NCBI RefSeq assembly: GCF_008520305.1
Contig: NZ_ML703262.1
Coordinates: forward strand, 36,657 to 100,656
Direction of reading: 5' to 3'
Source: Mesorhizobium sp. SARCC-RB16n
Lineage (GTDB): Bacteria; Pseudomonadota; Alphaproteobacteria; Rhizobiales; Rhizobiaceae
Length of the DNA: 64,000 nucleotides
Shown: positions 8,045 to 17,517 of the stretch, in pieces
How the letters are laid out: each line of letters opens with the position of its first letter
How positions within the stretch are numbered: position 1 is the stretch's first letter
Position numbers and translations under genes: made by a program
The notes under the pieces: model-generated
The model's input: only the letters and a program-made list of their open reading frames with translations
Database searches by the model: none
What the model was told of the DNA's origin: nothing

Positions 8045-8947
8045 ATGCACAGCATCAAGCGGTTCATTCCCGCCACCTTCGTCGTCCTTTGGGCGACCGG
8101 CTTCATCGGCGCGCGCTACGCCATGCCGTGGGCGGAGCCATTCACCTTCCTCGCCGCGCGTTTCGTGCTGGCCGCGGTGCTGCTGGCCGTCCTGATGCTT
8201 GTGCTGGGCTCGAAACCAGCCACCCGCACCGAGGCGCTGCATGCCACCGGCGCCGGCGTGCTGATGCATGGCGTCTATCTCGGCGCCGTCTTCTGGGCCA
8301 TCCATAGGGGCATGCCGGCCGGTTTTTCGGCCCTGATCGTCGGGCTGCAGCCGCTGATCACCGCGGTGCTTGCCGGGAAGTTTCTGGGCGAGGCCATCCT
8401 GCCGCGCCACTGGCTTGGCCTCGGCATCGGCCTGATCGGCATCGTCATCGTGCTGTGGCCAAAACTCGGGGCGCTCGGCGGCGGCGTCACGGCGGCGACG
8501 CTGACCGCGTCGTTTGTCTCGGTGCTCGGCATGAGTGCCGGCACCATCTGGCAGAAGCGTTTTGCGTCCGGCGGCGACCTCGTGGCGGCAACCATGTGGC
8601 AATATGTCGGCGGCGCTTCGTTGATGATCCTGGCTTCGCTTGCCTTCGAAACGCAAGCCGTCGTCATCAATGGCGAATTGATCTTCGCCATGGCCTGGCT
8701 GCTGCTGGTGCTGTCGCTCGGCGCCATCTTCCTTCTGATGGTGATGATCCGCGACGGCGAGATGTCGAAAGTGGCGTCGTTGTTCTACCTGGTGCCGGCG
8801 GTGACGGCCATCATCGCCTGGGCTCTGTTCAACGAACAGCTCAACGCACTTCAGATCGTCGGCATGGCGATCACCACGTTCGGTGTCGGGCTGGCGACCG
8901 CCCGATCGGGCAAACTTCAACCGACGCGGGCACGCGCCTCCAGATAA
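8045..8947 (+). CDS. DMT-family (EamA) transporter
   Basis: A 300-residue inner-membrane protein with about ten hydrophobic helices in two EamA repeats. It begins FVVLWATGFIGARYAMPWAEP; the second repeat contains LVPAVTAIIAWALFNEQLN, the usual drug/metabolite transporter signature. The substrate is unknown. Its 3' end overlaps the converging brkB-like gene by 31 bp, so the two stop regions share sequence. No associated regulator is adjacent. Confidence 0.88.
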   Translation: MHSIKRFIPATFVVLWATGFIGARYAMPWAEPFTFLAARFVLAAVLLAVLMLVLGSKPATRTEALHATGAGVLMHGVYLGAVFWAIHRGMPAGFSALIVGLQPLITAVLAGKFLGEAILPRHWLGLGIGLIGIVIVLWPKLGALGGGVTAATLTASFVSVLGMSAGTIWQKRFASGGDLVAATMWQYVGGASLMILASLAFETQAVVINGELIFAMAWLLLVLSLGAIFLLMVMIRDGEMSKVASLFYLVPAVTAIIAWALFNEQLNALQIVGMAITTFGVGLATARSGKLQPTRARASR

Positions 8948-9768
8948 CGACTGATCGCGGCGTTGAGCTCGCCGCCGAGGATGAAGATCGCCGAGACGAT
9001 GTAAAGGAAAACCACCGCGATCATGATCGAGGCGAGACCCGCATAGGTCGTCACATAAGACGAGAAATGGTCGAGATAGGTGGCGAACATCGTCGAACCG
9101 ATGAGCCATGCGACCAGTGTGAAGATGATGCCCGGCACCAGCGAGACGAAACGGCGCTTGCCGGCCGGCAGCCAGTAGTGGACGGCAAAAAGTCCGCCGA
9201 TGATGACCGTTGAGGCAATGACGTAACGCCACAACGTGATCGTGCCCGTATAGGGTTTGATCCACTCGAAATGGGCTTCCGCCAGCCGCGCTAGCAACGG
9301 CGCGAACACAAGCAGCACGCTGATCGCCAGGAACCCGGCGGTCGCGATCAGCACGAAGAAGATGCTCTGCACGCGGCGATAGATGATGCCGCGCGTTTCC
9401 GTGACCCGGTAGGCGCGGTTGAGCGACGTGCGCAACGCCTCGATGCCGTTCGACGCAAAATAGGCGGCAAGCAGCACGCCATAAGTCAACAGGTCGCTGC
9501 GCCTGACGGTCAGCACGTTCAGCACCTCACGCGCGATCGGCTTGGCGATCTGGTCGGGCCAAGTGTCGAAGACCAGATGCACGGCTGTGTCGGCAAAGGC
9601 CTGGGCGCCGAGGAAGCTGCCCAGCGTCGTGGCGAAGATCAGGAACGGAAACAGCGCCATCAATGAGGTGATCGCCAGATGGCTGGCCATCGCCCAGCCG
9701 TCATCGGTGTTGAAATGACCGAGAGCGTCGTAAAGCACGCGGCGCAGGGCGACAATATTCCGCAGCAA
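8917..9768 (-). CDS. YihY/BrkB-family membrane protein
   Basis: A 283-residue protein with six membrane segments in the YihY/BrkB (former RNase BN) family. Family features are the N-terminal DGWAMASHLAITSLMALFPFLIF, the middle YFASNGIEALRTSLNRAYRV, and the C-terminal LIGSTMFATYLDHFSSYVTTYAGLAS followed by FILGGELNAAI. The function is unsettled in the family. The start codon is TTG at 9766-9768 with GGGAG about 12 nt upstream. It converges on, and overlaps, the DMT transporter gene. Confidence 0.88.
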   Translation of the reverse strand: MLRNIVALRRVLYDALGHFNTDDGWAMASHLAITSLMALFPFLIFATTLGSFLGAQAFADTAVHLVFDTWPDQIAKPIAREVLNVLTVRRSDLLTYGVLLAAYFASNGIEALRTSLNRAYRVTETRGIIYRRVQSIFFVLIATAGFLAISVLLVFAPLLARLAEAHFEWIKPYTGTITLWRYVIASTVIIGGLFAVHYWLPAGKRRFVSLVPGIIFTLVAWLIGSTMFATYLDHFSSYVTTYAGLASIMIAVVFLYIVSAIFILGGELNAAISRYLEARARVG

Positions 9769-9817
9769 GAACGCGCGCTCCCTTCGATTGTCTCGACGCC
9801 GCGAATATGGGAAGTGA

Positions 9818-10693
9818 ATGCGGCAAATGGCAACCCTTCGTCAAACCCCGAATTCTCCAGCGGCAGAGTTGCGCACCATCATCGTCACCGGTGCGTCTTC
9901 CGGCATAGGCGCCTATTGCGCCCGTGCCTTGAAGGCCGAGGGCTGGCGAGTGTTCGCGACGGCGCGCAAACCGGATGACATCGCCGCACTCGAAGCGGAC
10001 GGAATCGAGGCTTTCTATCTCGATTACACCGAACCGGCATCGATTGCCGCCCTAGTGACGGCGGTGCTCGACCGCACCGGCGGCAGGCTCGACGCTCTGT
10101 TCAACAACGGCGCCTACGCGCAGGCCGGCGCCGTCGAGGATCTGCCCGTTGCGGCGCTCAAAGAGCAGTTCGAGGCCAATTTCTTCGGCTGGCACGACCT
10201 GACCCGCCGTCTGGTTTCGGTGATGCGCCGCCAGGGCCACGGCCGCCTCATCCATTGCTCATCGATCCTGGGTCTCGTACCTGTGCGCTTCCGCGGCGCC
10301 TATTCGGCCTCCAAGCATGCCTTGGAGGCCTTGATGCTCTGCCAGCGCCAGGAACTGGCCGGCAGCGATATCCATGTCTCGCTGATCGAGCCGGGGCCGG
10401 TAAAATCGAAGATCGCCAGCAATGGCCTGCCCTGGTTCCTCAAGAATATCAACCATGAGAATTCCGTGCATCGCGCCGACTATGCCGCGCAGCTGGAGCG
10501 CATGCGCGCCGGCGGCAGCCAATCGGCGCTGAAGCCCGGGCCGGAAGTGGTCCACAAGGCGCTTCGCCATGCACTTCTGTCGCGGCGCCCGCGCCCGCAC
10601 TATGTGGTAACAATCTCGGCTAAGATCGGTGCCACGCTCAAACGCATCCTGCCGGCATCGATGCTCCACCGCCTGCTCGCCAAGCGCGCCTGA
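9818..10693 (+). CDS. Short-chain dehydrogenase/reductase
   Basis: A 291-residue NAD(P)-dependent oxidoreductase of the classical SDR family. The cofactor loop is IIVTGASSGIGAYCARAL, FNNGAYAQAGAVEDL is the NAG-type motif, and YSASKHALEAL supplies the catalytic Tyr and Lys, preceded by HCSSILGLVP with the Ser. The C-terminal LIEPGPVKSKI is typical of SDRs. The substrate cannot be inferred. ATG 9827 is an alternative start. A 63-residue HIG1 gene follows after 26 nt. Confidence 0.9.
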   Translation: MRQMATLRQTPNSPAAELRTIIVTGASSGIGAYCARALKAEGWRVFATARKPDDIAALEADGIEAFYLDYTEPASIAALVTAVLDRTGGRLDALFNNGAYAQAGAVEDLPVAALKEQFEANFFGWHDLTRRLVSVMRRQGHGRLIHCSSILGLVPVRFRGAYSASKHALEALMLCQRQELAGSDIHVSLIEPGPVKSKIASNGLPWFLKNINHENSVHRADYAAQLERMRAGGSQSALKPGPEVVHKALRHALLSRRPRPHYVVTISAKIGATLKRILPASMLHRLLAKRA

Positions 10694-10719
10694 ACAAGCA
10701 AAGAACTGGAAACGAAAAA

Positions 10720-10911
10720 ATGGCCACTGCCTTCAATATCCTTGCCATTCTGGTCATGGCCGCAGTAGTGGTCGTGCTGATCAGGGGCCTCATCAACATG
10801 ATGCGCGGCGGCTCCGGTGTGACCTCCAACAAGCTGATGCAAGCCCGCGTTCTGCTGCAGGCCGTGGCGCTGGCGCTGATCCTGCTGGCCGTGTATTTCA
10901 CCCGCAAGTGA
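10720..10911 (+). CDS. HIG1-domain twin transmembrane protein
   Basis: A 63-residue protein with two membrane helices (ILAILVMAAVVVVLIRGL and VLLQAVALALILLAVYF) joined by a short polar loop GGSGVTSNKLMQARV. That loop and the following helix form the HIG_1_N (hypoxia-induced) domain. Bacterial members are small inner-membrane proteins tentatively linked to respiratory complexes. GGAAACG lies upstream of the ATG. It sits 19 nt before the cobalamin adenosyltransferase gene, a pairing common in rhizobia, and the two are probably cotranscribed. Confidence 0.85.
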   Translation: MATAFNILAILVMAAVVVVLIRGLINMMRGGSGVTSNKLMQARVLLQAVALALILLAVYFTRK

Positions 10912-10930
10912 GGGCCTTTCGGGAGGCGAT

Positions 10931-11512
10931 GTGGTCAAGCTCAACAAGATTTACACCCGCACCGGCGATGACGGCACCACCGGGCTCGGCACTGGTGAGC
11001 GGCGACTGAAATCCGATCTCAGGGTGGACGCCTATGGCACGGTCGACGAAGCCAATGCCTGTATCGGCGTGGCTCGCGTGCACACCGCACAGAGCCATCC
11101 GGCGATCGACGCCATGCTCGCCCGCATCCAGAACGATCTTTTCGACCTCGGCGCCGATCTCGCCGTGCCTGATGATGGCAAGCCGCTTGGCTACGAGCCG
11201 CTGCGCATCGTTGCCGCCCAGACAGACCGTGTCGAGCACGACATCGACCTCCTCAACAAGGACCTCCAGCCGCTCAAATCCTTCGTGCTGAACGGCGGCA
11301 CGCCGGCGGCGGCCGCCCTCCATGTCGCCCGCACAGTGGCTAGGCGAGCCGAGCGGCTAATGGTCGCCCTGGCGCAGGATCCAGCCGAACACGTTAGCCG
11401 CGACGGGCTGAAATACATCAACCGCGTCTCGGATTTGCTGTTTGTCGCCGCCCGAGCGGTCAATGACAATGGAAATGCCGACGTGCTATGGGTTCCCGGC
11501 AAGAACCGCTGA
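10931..11512 (+). CDS. PduO-type cob(I)yrinic acid a,c-diamide adenosyltransferase
   Basis: A 193-residue ATP:corrinoid adenosyltransferase making the coenzyme B12 upper ligand. The N-terminal IYTRTGDDGTTGLGTGER is the ATP-binding signature, VDAYGTVDEANACIG follows, and the C-terminal half has VARTVARRAERLMVAL and the INRVSDLLFVAAR helix, all PduO/MMAB hallmarks. GTG 10931 is chosen because GGGAGG lies at 10921-10926. No cobalamin riboswitch is visible upstream. The rhomboid gene starts 31 nt after the stop. Confidence 0.92.
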   Translation: MVKLNKIYTRTGDDGTTGLGTGERRLKSDLRVDAYGTVDEANACIGVARVHTAQSHPAIDAMLARIQNDLFDLGADLAVPDDGKPLGYEPLRIVAAQTDRVEHDIDLLNKDLQPLKSFVLNGGTPAAAALHVARTVARRAERLMVALAQDPAEHVSRDGLKYINRVSDLLFVAARAVNDNGNADVLWVPGKNR

Positions 11513-11543
11513 ACGGACCGAAAGGCGGGAGGGCCGACGACCG

Positions 11544-12344
11544 ATGTTCATCCCGCTTTACGACACCAACAGGCTGCGCCATATCAGGCTGCAATATGTG
11601 ACGATCGGGCTGATCGTTGCCAACGCCGTGGTCTATTGCGCCACCGCACTCGGCGGCGAAAACTTCACCAATGCCGCCGTGCTTGGCCTCGGCTTCATCC
11701 CCTCCGTCGTTCACGACACGGCCGAGCTCGACCCTCGCTTTGTCATCATCCCCGAGAGCCTGAGCTACCTCACCTACTCCTTCCTGCATGCCGACATTTT
11801 TCATCTCGGCGGCAACATGCTGTTCCTTTGGGTGTTCGGCGACAATGTCGAGGACGCGCTCGGCCACATCCGCTACCTGATCTTCTATCTCCTGTGCGCC
11901 GTCGCCGGAGCCGCCTTCCAGGGGCTCGTCGCCTGGGACTCGCAGGTGCCGCTGATCGGCGCCTCGGGGGCCATTGCCGGCGTGGTCGTCGCCTACCTGA
12001 TCCTCTATCCCAGGGTGAAGGTCTGGGTACTTGCCTTTGCCCGCATCCCTTTGCGTATTCCAGCCTTCATCCCGCTCATTCTGTGGGTGGCGTTTCAGGT
12101 GGTGATGTTCGCGGCCGGCGGTGAAGATCAGATCTCCTGGGCCTGCCATATCGGCGGCATCATTGCCGGCGCCGTGCTGGTGCTTGTTTTGCGCAGTCGC
12201 GGCGTGCCGCTGTTTGCCGCCGCTGACGAGGATACCGTGGTTCCCACTCCCGACCAGCCGCCTGCCGCCGCTGAACCAGCGGCGCCCGAAGCGCCGGCCA
12301 CCACGGCACGCTGGGGCCGCGGAAATACTTCTGGCCCAAACTGA
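11544..12344 (+). CDS. Rhomboid-family intramembrane serine protease
   Basis: A 266-residue polytopic membrane protein. The rhomboid catalytic dyad is present: S141 in LIGASGAIAG and H202 in WACHIGGIIAG. The conserved HLGGNMLFLWVFGDNVED (H87, N91) lies in helix 2. Six membrane segments precede a Pro/Ala-rich soluble tail (residues about 228-266). ATG 11544 is favoured by the purine-rich GGGAGGG upstream; a frame open to 11442 would overlap the adenosyltransferase gene. The substrate is unknown. Confidence 0.9.
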   Translation: MFIPLYDTNRLRHIRLQYVTIGLIVANAVVYCATALGGENFTNAAVLGLGFIPSVVHDTAELDPRFVIIPESLSYLTYSFLHADIFHLGGNMLFLWVFGDNVEDALGHIRYLIFYLLCAVAGAAFQGLVAWDSQVPLIGASGAIAGVVVAYLILYPRVKVWVLAFARIPLRIPAFIPLILWVAFQVVMFAAGGEDQISWACHIGGIIAGAVLVLVLRSRGVPLFAAADEDTVVPTPDQPPAAAEPAAPEAPATTARWGRGNTSGPN

Positions 12345-12464
12345 ACCGATTTGAGCCGCTTTCAGCGTATTGACGTCAAGGGTTGCCACAATTACGGAAA
12401 CGTCTCCGTCGCAGCCCAAGGCGGTTAAGGAACAGCCCAAGGCGGGCAAAGACCAGAATTTCCA

Positions 12465-12490
12465 TCCGGCCAGAATTCCGTCTGGCCGGA
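12465..12490 (+). repeat. Perfect hairpin in the etfB upstream region
   Basis: TCCGGCCAGA and TCTGGCCGGA pair over ten bases around the loop ATTCCG. No T tract follows, so it is not a standard intrinsic terminator. It lies in the 234-bp gap between the rhomboid gene and etfB and could be an operator or the 3' hairpin of the rhomboid transcript. The rest of that gap shows no gene. Confidence 0.5.
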
Positions 12491-12578
12491 ATTCAGTCAG
12501 GAATGTCGGCTTTCGACAACTCATAAAGGGCGCAGGCTGCTATAGCGCGCCCAACTAGCGTGAAGAGGTGACAGGCAA

Positions 12579-13328
12579 ATGAAGATCCTTGTGCCCGTGA
12601 AGCGGGTTGTGGACGCGAATGTGAAGGTTCGCGTGAAGACCGATGGTTCGGCGGTGGAACTCGCCAACGTCAAGATGGCGATGAACCCGTTCGACGAGAT
12701 CGCGGTCGAGGAAGCGATCCGGATCAAGGAAGCCGGCAAGGCCGAAGAAATCATCGTCGTGTCGATCGGCCCGCAGCAGGCGCAGGAAACACTGCGCACC
12801 GCGCTCGCCATGGGCGCCGACCGCGCCATCCTGGTCAAGACCGACGAACAGACCGAGCCGCTCGGTGTCGCCAAGGTGTTGAAGGGCGTGGTCGAGGCGG
12901 AGAAGCCGGGCCTTGTCATCCTCGGCAAGCAGGCGATCGACGACGATTCCAACCAGACCGGCCAGATGCTGGCGGCCCTGCTTGGCTGGGCGCAGGGCAC
13001 CTTCGCGTCCAAGGTCGTGCTCGAGGGCGACCATGCCAAGGTAACGCGCGAAGTCGACGGCGGCTTGCAGACGGTGGATCTGAAGATGCCGGTGATCGTC
13101 ACCGCCGACCTTCGCCTCAACCAGCCGCGCTATGCTTCGTTGCCCAACATCATGAAGGCCAAGAAGAAGCCGCTGGACGAGAAGAGCCCGGCCGACTACG
13201 GCGCCGACGTCAAGCCGCGTCTGAAAGTCATCAAGACCGAGGAGCCGAGCGGCCGCAAGGCGGGCGTCAAGGTCAAGAGCGTCACCGAACTGGTCGACAA
13301 GCTCAAGAACGAAGCCGGCGTTTTGTAA
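12579..13328 (+). CDS. etfB: Electron transfer flavoprotein subunit beta
   Basis: A 249-residue beta subunit of the heterodimeric ETF, which collects electrons from acyl-CoA and related dehydrogenases and passes them to ETF:quinone oxidoreductase. It opens with [41 protein letters not shown] is the ETF-beta signature, and [13 protein letters not shown] with [22 protein letters not shown] follows. The subunit binds AMP. GAGGTGA lies upstream. etfA follows after 24 nt, forming the etfBA operon. Confidence 0.96.
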   Translation: MKILVPVKRVVDANVKVRVKTDGSAVELANVKMAMNPFDEIAVEEAIRIKEAGKAEEIIVVSIGPQQAQETLRTALAMGADRAILVKTDEQTEPLGVAKVLKGVVEAEKPGLVILGKQAIDDDSNQTGQMLAALLGWAQGTFASKVVLEGDHAKVTREVDGGLQTVDLKMPVIVTADLRLNQPRYASLPNIMKAKKKPLDEKSPADYGADVKPRLKVIKTEEPSGRKAGVKVKSVTELVDKLKNEAGVL

Positions 13329-13352
13329 GCGATCGGGAAAGGAACAGATAAA

Positions 13353-14282
13353 ATGGCAATTCTCCTCATCGCCGAACACGACAACGCCACCCTTTCCGAC
13401 CAGACCGCCAAGGCGCTTTCGGCCGCCCTGCAGATCGGTTCGGACGTTCATGTGCTGGTGGCCGGCAAGGGCGCCAAGGCTGCTGCCGATGCGGCCGCGA
13501 AACTGAAGGGCGTCGGCAAGGTGCTGCTCGCCGAAGCCGACGAACTCGCCGAGCGCCTGGCCGAGCCGACGGCGGCACTGGTCGTCTCGCTGGCTGGCGG
13601 TTACGACACGATCATCGCGCCGGCGACGTCCGCGGGCAAGAACATCGCGCCGCGCGTCGCGGCCCTGCTCGATGTGGCGCAGGTCTCCGAGATCATCGAA
13701 GTGGTCTCGCCGGATACCTTCAAGCGGCCGATCTATGCCGGCAACGCCATCCAGACGGTCCAGTCGACCGACGCCAAGAAGGTGATCACCGTGCGCACCG
13801 CTTCCTTCCAGGCGGCACCGGAGGGTGGTTCGGCTTCGGTCGAGACGGTTCACGCGGCGGCCAATCCCGGCCTCTCCACCTTCGTCGAGAACAAGCTGTC
13901 GGAGACCGATCGTCCGGAGCTGACCTCGGCCAAGATCATCATCTCGGGCGGCCGCGCGCTCGGTTCCTCGGAAAAATTCCAGGAAGTCATTCTGCCGGTC
14001 GCCGACAAGCTCGGCGCCGCCGTCGGCGCATCCCGCGCCGCCGTCGATGCCGGCTACGCTCCGAACGACTGGCAGGTTGGCCAGACCGGCAAGGTCGTCG
14101 CCCCCGACCTCTACATCGCGGTCGGCATCTCCGGCGCCATCCAGCACCTTGCCGGCATGAAGGATAGCAAGGTCATCGTTGCCATCAACAAGGACGAGGA
14201 GGCACCGATCTTCCAGGTTGCCGACTATGGCCTCGTCGGCGACCTCTTCGTCATCCTGCCGGAGTTGCAGAAGGTGCTTTGA
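13353..14282 (+). CDS. etfA: Electron transfer flavoprotein subunit alpha
   Basis: A 309-residue FAD-binding subunit of ETF. The N-terminal domain carries [25 protein letters not shown]. The C-terminal FAD domain has [40 protein letters not shown] and [17 protein letters not shown], the conserved ETF-alpha fingerprint. It forms a dimer with EtfB (12579-13328). A likely intrinsic terminator follows at 14314-14349, which would close the operon before the hydroxybutyryl-CoA dehydrogenase gene. Confidence 0.96.
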   Translation: MAILLIAEHDNATLSDQTAKALSAALQIGSDVHVLVAGKGAKAAADAAAKLKGVGKVLLAEADELAERLAEPTAALVVSLAGGYDTIIAPATSAGKNIAPRVAALLDVAQVSEIIEVVSPDTFKRPIYAGNAIQTVQSTDAKKVITVRTASFQAAPEGGSASVETVHAAANPGLSTFVENKLSETDRPELTSAKIIISGGRALGSSEKFQEVILPVADKLGAAVGASRAAVDAGYAPNDWQVGQTGKVVAPDLYIAVGISGAIQHLAGMKDSKVIVAINKDEEAPIFQVADYGLVGDLFVILPELQKVL

Positions 14283-14313
14283 CGCTTCCGCGCAAACCGT
14301 ATTAAATTGCTAG

Positions 14314-14349
14314 GGGTGGGGTAGACGAAGTCGCCCCGCCCTTTTAGTT
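14314..14349 (+). terminator. Intrinsic terminator of etfBA
   Basis: GGGTGGGG (14314-14321) pairs with CCCCGCCC (14334-14341), one G-U included, and TTTTAGTTT follows. It sits about 30 nt after the etfA stop codon. Confidence 0.75.
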
Positions 14350-14381
14350 TGCACCGCACAACAAGCGGCCACAAAGGCTTA

Positions 14382-14430
14382 GAGCAATTCCAGCGGCAGT
14401 GCGCAGGGGTTTTTGCGCCGGGAATTGCTG
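14382..14430 (+). repeat. Palindromic intergenic repeat (AGCAATTCC type)
   Basis: AGCAATTCC (14383-14391) pairs with GGAATTGCT (14421-14429), and an inner GCGCA/TGCGC pair extends the fold. It lies in the leader of the 3-hydroxybutyryl-CoA dehydrogenase gene. It belongs to a different sequence class from the CCGAAAAG palindromes but has the same small cruciform layout. Confidence 0.6.
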
Positions 14431-14492
14431 GAAAACAAAGAGTTGGGGCGGTTCGCGATTCTGGCGAAAAACGCTCCGGACGGGATTGGGTA

Positions 14493-15371
14493 ATGAGCAA
14501 GATCGAGACGATCGGCATCATTGGTGCGGGCCAGATGGGCGGCGGCATCGCCCACGTCTCCGCGCTTTCGGGCTACAAGGTGCTGATCTATGATATATCG
14601 CCCGATCGTATCGAGAAGGGCATCGCCACCATCAGCGGCAACATGGCCCGTCAGGTGGGGTCCGGCAAGCTCGACGAGAAACTCCGTAACCAGGCCATGG
14701 GGCGCATCGCGTCGGCACCGGCGATGGCCGATCTTGCCGGCGCCGATCTGGTGATCGAGGCGGCGACGGAGGACGAAACCGTCAAGCGCAAGATTTATGC
14801 GCAGCTCTGCCCGCAGCTCAACCCAGAAGCGATCCTGGCGACCAACACCTCGTCGATTTCGATCACACGGCTAGCCGCGCAGACCGACCGGCCGGAACGG
14901 TTCATCGGCATACACTTCATGAACCCGGTTCCGCTGATGAAGCTAGTCGAGCTGGTGCGTGGCATTGCCACCGAGGATCAGACCTTCGAGGCGGCGAAGA
15001 CCTATGTGAAGCAACTCGACAAGACGATCACGGTGTCGGAGGATTTCCCGGCCTTCATCGTCAACCGCATCCTTTTGCCGATGATCAACGAGGCGATCTA
15101 CACCCTCTATGAGGGCGTCGGCTCGGTCGACGCCATCGACACCGCCATGCGGCTCGGCGCCAACCATCCGATGGGACCGCTGCAGCTTGCCGATTTCATC
15201 GGCCTCGACACCTGCCTGTCGATCATGCAGGTCCTGCATGACGGCCTGTCGGACTCGAAATACCGCCCCTGCCCGCTGCTGGTCAAATATGTCGAGGCCG
15301 GCTGGCTCGGCCGCAAGACTGGACGCGGCTTCTACGACTATCGCGGCGAGCATCCCGTTCCGACGCGCTGA
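14493..15371 (+). CDS. hbdA: 3-hydroxybutyryl-CoA dehydrogenase
   Basis: A 292-residue NAD(P)-dependent dehydrogenase that interconverts acetoacetyl-CoA and 3-hydroxybutyryl-CoA. The Rossmann start [45 protein letters not shown] and [19 protein letters not shown] (with catalytic His and the Asn after it) match the family, as does the C-terminal [19 protein letters not shown] 14493 begins at the conserved N-terminus; a frame open to 14349 would run through the palindrome. It is next to etfBA, another beta-oxidation-linked unit. Confidence 0.93.
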   Translation: MSKIETIGIIGAGQMGGGIAHVSALSGYKVLIYDISPDRIEKGIATISGNMARQVGSGKLDEKLRNQAMGRIASAPAMADLAGADLVIEAATEDETVKRKIYAQLCPQLNPEAILATNTSSISITRLAAQTDRPERFIGIHFMNPVPLMKLVELVRGIATEDQTFEAAKTYVKQLDKTITVSEDFPAFIVNRILLPMINEAIYTLYEGVGSVDAIDTAMRLGANHPMGPLQLADFIGLDTCLSIMQVLHDGLSDSKYRPCPLLVKYVEAGWLGRKTGRGFYDYRGEHPVPTR

Positions 15372-15380
15372 CGCGTCCGC

Positions 15381-17354
15381 TCACGATGCCGCGGCGAGCG
15401 GCTCGGCTGGTTCTGACCTGTCGTCGCTGATCTTGCCGTCCGGCGCCACCGAAACGCATCCGCGGCCGGCCGCCTTGGCCGCATAGCAGGCGGCGTCTGC
15501 CCTTGCGATAATCTCGTCGACTTCGCCGCAATTGGCACAGATCGCCGTCAGCCCGATGCTGGCGCCGATCGCGTGCGACCGCCCATCCCAGCTGAAGTTC
15601 AGTCCCGCTATCGCATCGATGATGGAGCGCGCCGCGATCCTCGCGCCTGATGTGGAACCCGACTTCAGGATAACAGCGAATTCGTCGCCACCCAGGCGCG
15701 CGACGATGTCTTTAGGACCAAGAACGCCGCGCACGGCCTCAGCAACCCGCTTCAGTAGGGCGTCTCCGGCAGCGTGACCGCCCGTGTCGTTGACCAGCTT
15801 GAAATGGTCAAGGTCGATGTACATGAACTGATGGCGGCCTCCAACGGCCGCGTCGTCCTTGCGCGCCTGATCGACCAATCCCTCCATGGCGCGGATGAAG
15901 CTCGAGCGGTTGGCAAGGCCGGTTAGCGCATCATGCGCCGCCGCATGGGCAAGCTGGCGCTGCAGCGCGCGCGCATCGGTGAAATCCTGGAAGACGATCA
16001 CCAGTCCGCCGAATTCGTTGCGCTCGTTGATGATCGGCGACACGATCTGGCGGATGCTGCAGCGTGTGTCGTCGTGCCGGATGAGGACCGCGCGGCTGTT
16101 CTGGTCGGAGCGCGCCTCCTCGCCTGTCACGAGGCGCGTCATGCCGATCCTGTGGCCCGTCTCCTCGTCGACCGCCCAGTAGACGTGGCTCAGCGTCTTG
16201 CCCAGCGCCTCGTCGCTGGAAACGCTGGTCAGCTTTTCGGCCACCGGGTTCATGAAGGTGACGCGGTTCGCGGCATCGGTGCAGATGACCGCATCGCCGA
16301 TCGATTGCAGCGTCACCCTCAGCCGCTCCTTCTCGTCGGCCAGCATCGCCGCCGAGACGATGAGCCGTTCTTCAGCCTGCTTGCGCCGGGTGATATCGGT
16401 CAAGCTGCCGATCGCCCTGATCAACTGTCCGTCCGCATCGCGCTCGATGGCCTTGCCGCGGTCCAGGATCCAGATCCAGCGGCCATCCTTGTGGCGCATC
16501 CTGAACTCGGCCTCGAAGAATTCCGTCTTGCCGTCGAGATGGGCGCGATCGGCCTCCGCGACCGCGGCGCGGTCGTCCGGATGGATCATCGTCAGCCAGC
16601 GATCGGGGTCGCCATCGAGCTCGCCATCCCCGTAGCCCAGCATCTTCACCCAGGTGGAGGAATAGGTGGTGCCGCCCTTGCGCATGTCGAAATCCCAGAC
16701 ACCTTGCCCGGCGCCTGCGAGCGCGAAATTCCAGCGCGTTTCCGCCTCGGCGATGCGCGCTTCGGCCTGCTTGCGCGCGTCGATGTCCTCGATTTGCGAG
16801 ACGAGATAGAGCGGCCGGTCGCTTTTCTCGTCCCGGATGACCGATCCGGCGAGGTGGGCCCAAATCGGTGTGCCATCCTTCTTCAGGTAACGCTTCTCGA
16901 ATTGGAAGGCGTTGACGGTGCCGGCTCTCATGCTTTCCATGGTTTCCCGGCCGATCTGCAGATCGTCGGGATGCGTCAGCTGGAAGAAGGTCAGCGCCTC
17001 GATTTCCTCGCGGCTGTAGCCAAGCATGGCGGCGAAGGCTGGGTTGGCCTGGAGAATACGCCCGTCGAGGCTGACGATGGCGATGCCGATGGCCGAGTCC
17101 TCCATGGCTCGGCGGAACCGCTGCTCGCTTTCCGCGATCTGCCGCCGGTCGTCAGAGATGCGCGTAATGAACAGGGCGGCGAGCAGGAGCGCGCCGGCGG
17201 CCAATGCGAACGACACCCGAAGGCAGAGCCCGAGCGCCTCGGCGCCAAGGTCCAGCCTCGGCAGCACGATAGAGGCCGCCGCCGCAGCAAGGCCGGCCAC
17301 AGTCAAGGCCAGCGCCGCGTGTCCGTGAGGCCTGATGAGTCCTCGTAATCTCAC
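15381..17354 (-). CDS. Membrane-anchored PAS-PAS-PAS-GGDEF diguanylate cyclase
   Basis: A 657-residue signalling protein. Two membrane helices lie at about 14-32 and 43-64, followed by three PAS/PAC units (about 74-200, 205-330, 345-470; each of the first two ends near RKQAE). A GGDEF domain carries an intact GGDEF at 555-559, preceded by YIDLDHFKLVNDTGGHAAGD. It should make cyclic di-GMP. The inhibitory I-site RxxD is absent: the corresponding residues are GPKD, so product inhibition may be lost. No EAL domain is present. The gene converges on hbdA. Confidence 0.92.
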   Translation of the reverse strand: MRLRGLIRPHGHAALALTVAGLAAAAASIVLPRLDLGAEALGLCLRVSFALAAGALLLAALFITRISDDRRQIAESEQRFRRAMEDSAIGIAIVSLDGRILQANPAFAAMLGYSREEIEALTFFQLTHPDDLQIGRETMESMRAGTVNAFQFEKRYLKKDGTPIWAHLAGSVIRDEKSDRPLYLVSQIEDIDARKQAEARIAEAETRWNFALAGAGQGVWDFDMRKGGTTYSSTWVKMLGYGDGELDGDPDRWLTMIHPDDRAAVAEADRAHLDGKTEFFEAEFRMRHKDGRWIWILDRGKAIERDADGQLIRAIGSLTDITRRKQAEERLIVSAAMLADEKERLRVTLQSIGDAVICTDAANRVTFMNPVAEKLTSVSSDEALGKTLSHVYWAVDEETGHRIGMTRLVTGEEARSDQNSRAVLIRHDDTRCSIRQIVSPIINERNEFGGLVIVFQDFTDARALQRQLAHAAAHDALTGLANRSSFIRAMEGLVDQARKDDAAVGGRHQFMYIDLDHFKLVNDTGGHAAGDALLKRVAEAVRGVLGPKDIVARLGGDEFAVILKSGSTSGARIAARSIIDAIAGLNFSWDGRSHAIGASIGLTAICANCGEVDEIIARADAACYAAKAAGRGCVSVAPDGKISDDRSEPAEPLAAAS

Positions 17355-17454
17355 GATTTATGCCACCCCCGTGGGCAATCGCTTTTCCCCGTTAAAACCT
17401 TGAAGGATCGATTTTAAGGAAAGGTTGCGCCCGGAGCATCGGCGACATGGGAAA

Positions 17455-17472
17455 CCGGCAAACAATTGCCGG
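17455..17472 (-). terminator. Hairpin downstream of the sigma/anti-sigma pair
   Basis: Read leftward, CCGGCAA-TTGT-TTGCCGG forms a perfect 7-bp hairpin followed by TTTCCC. It lies about 45 nt after the NrsF-like stop codon. The T run is short, so this is a weak intrinsic terminator candidate. Confidence 0.45.
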
Positions 17473-17517
17473 CATGATTAAGGATCGGTATTCACGGGGT
17501 GTGGCGCAGGTATCCTG

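Noticed and set aside
7931-9265. A 444-residue leftward open frame opposite the DMT transporter and overlapping the BrkB gene
   Set aside because: The sequence is His/Arg/Asp/Gln-rich without any domain; the DMT and BrkB genes explain the region.
12555-14147. A 530-residue open frame antisense to etfB-etfA
   Set aside because: It lies opposite two well-conserved ETF genes and its residues (Arg/Gly/Asp-rich) show no domain.
15933-17348. A 471-residue rightward open frame opposite the PAS-GGDEF gene
   Set aside because: It is a shadow of the diguanylate cyclase gene, whose PAS and GGDEF motifs are clear.
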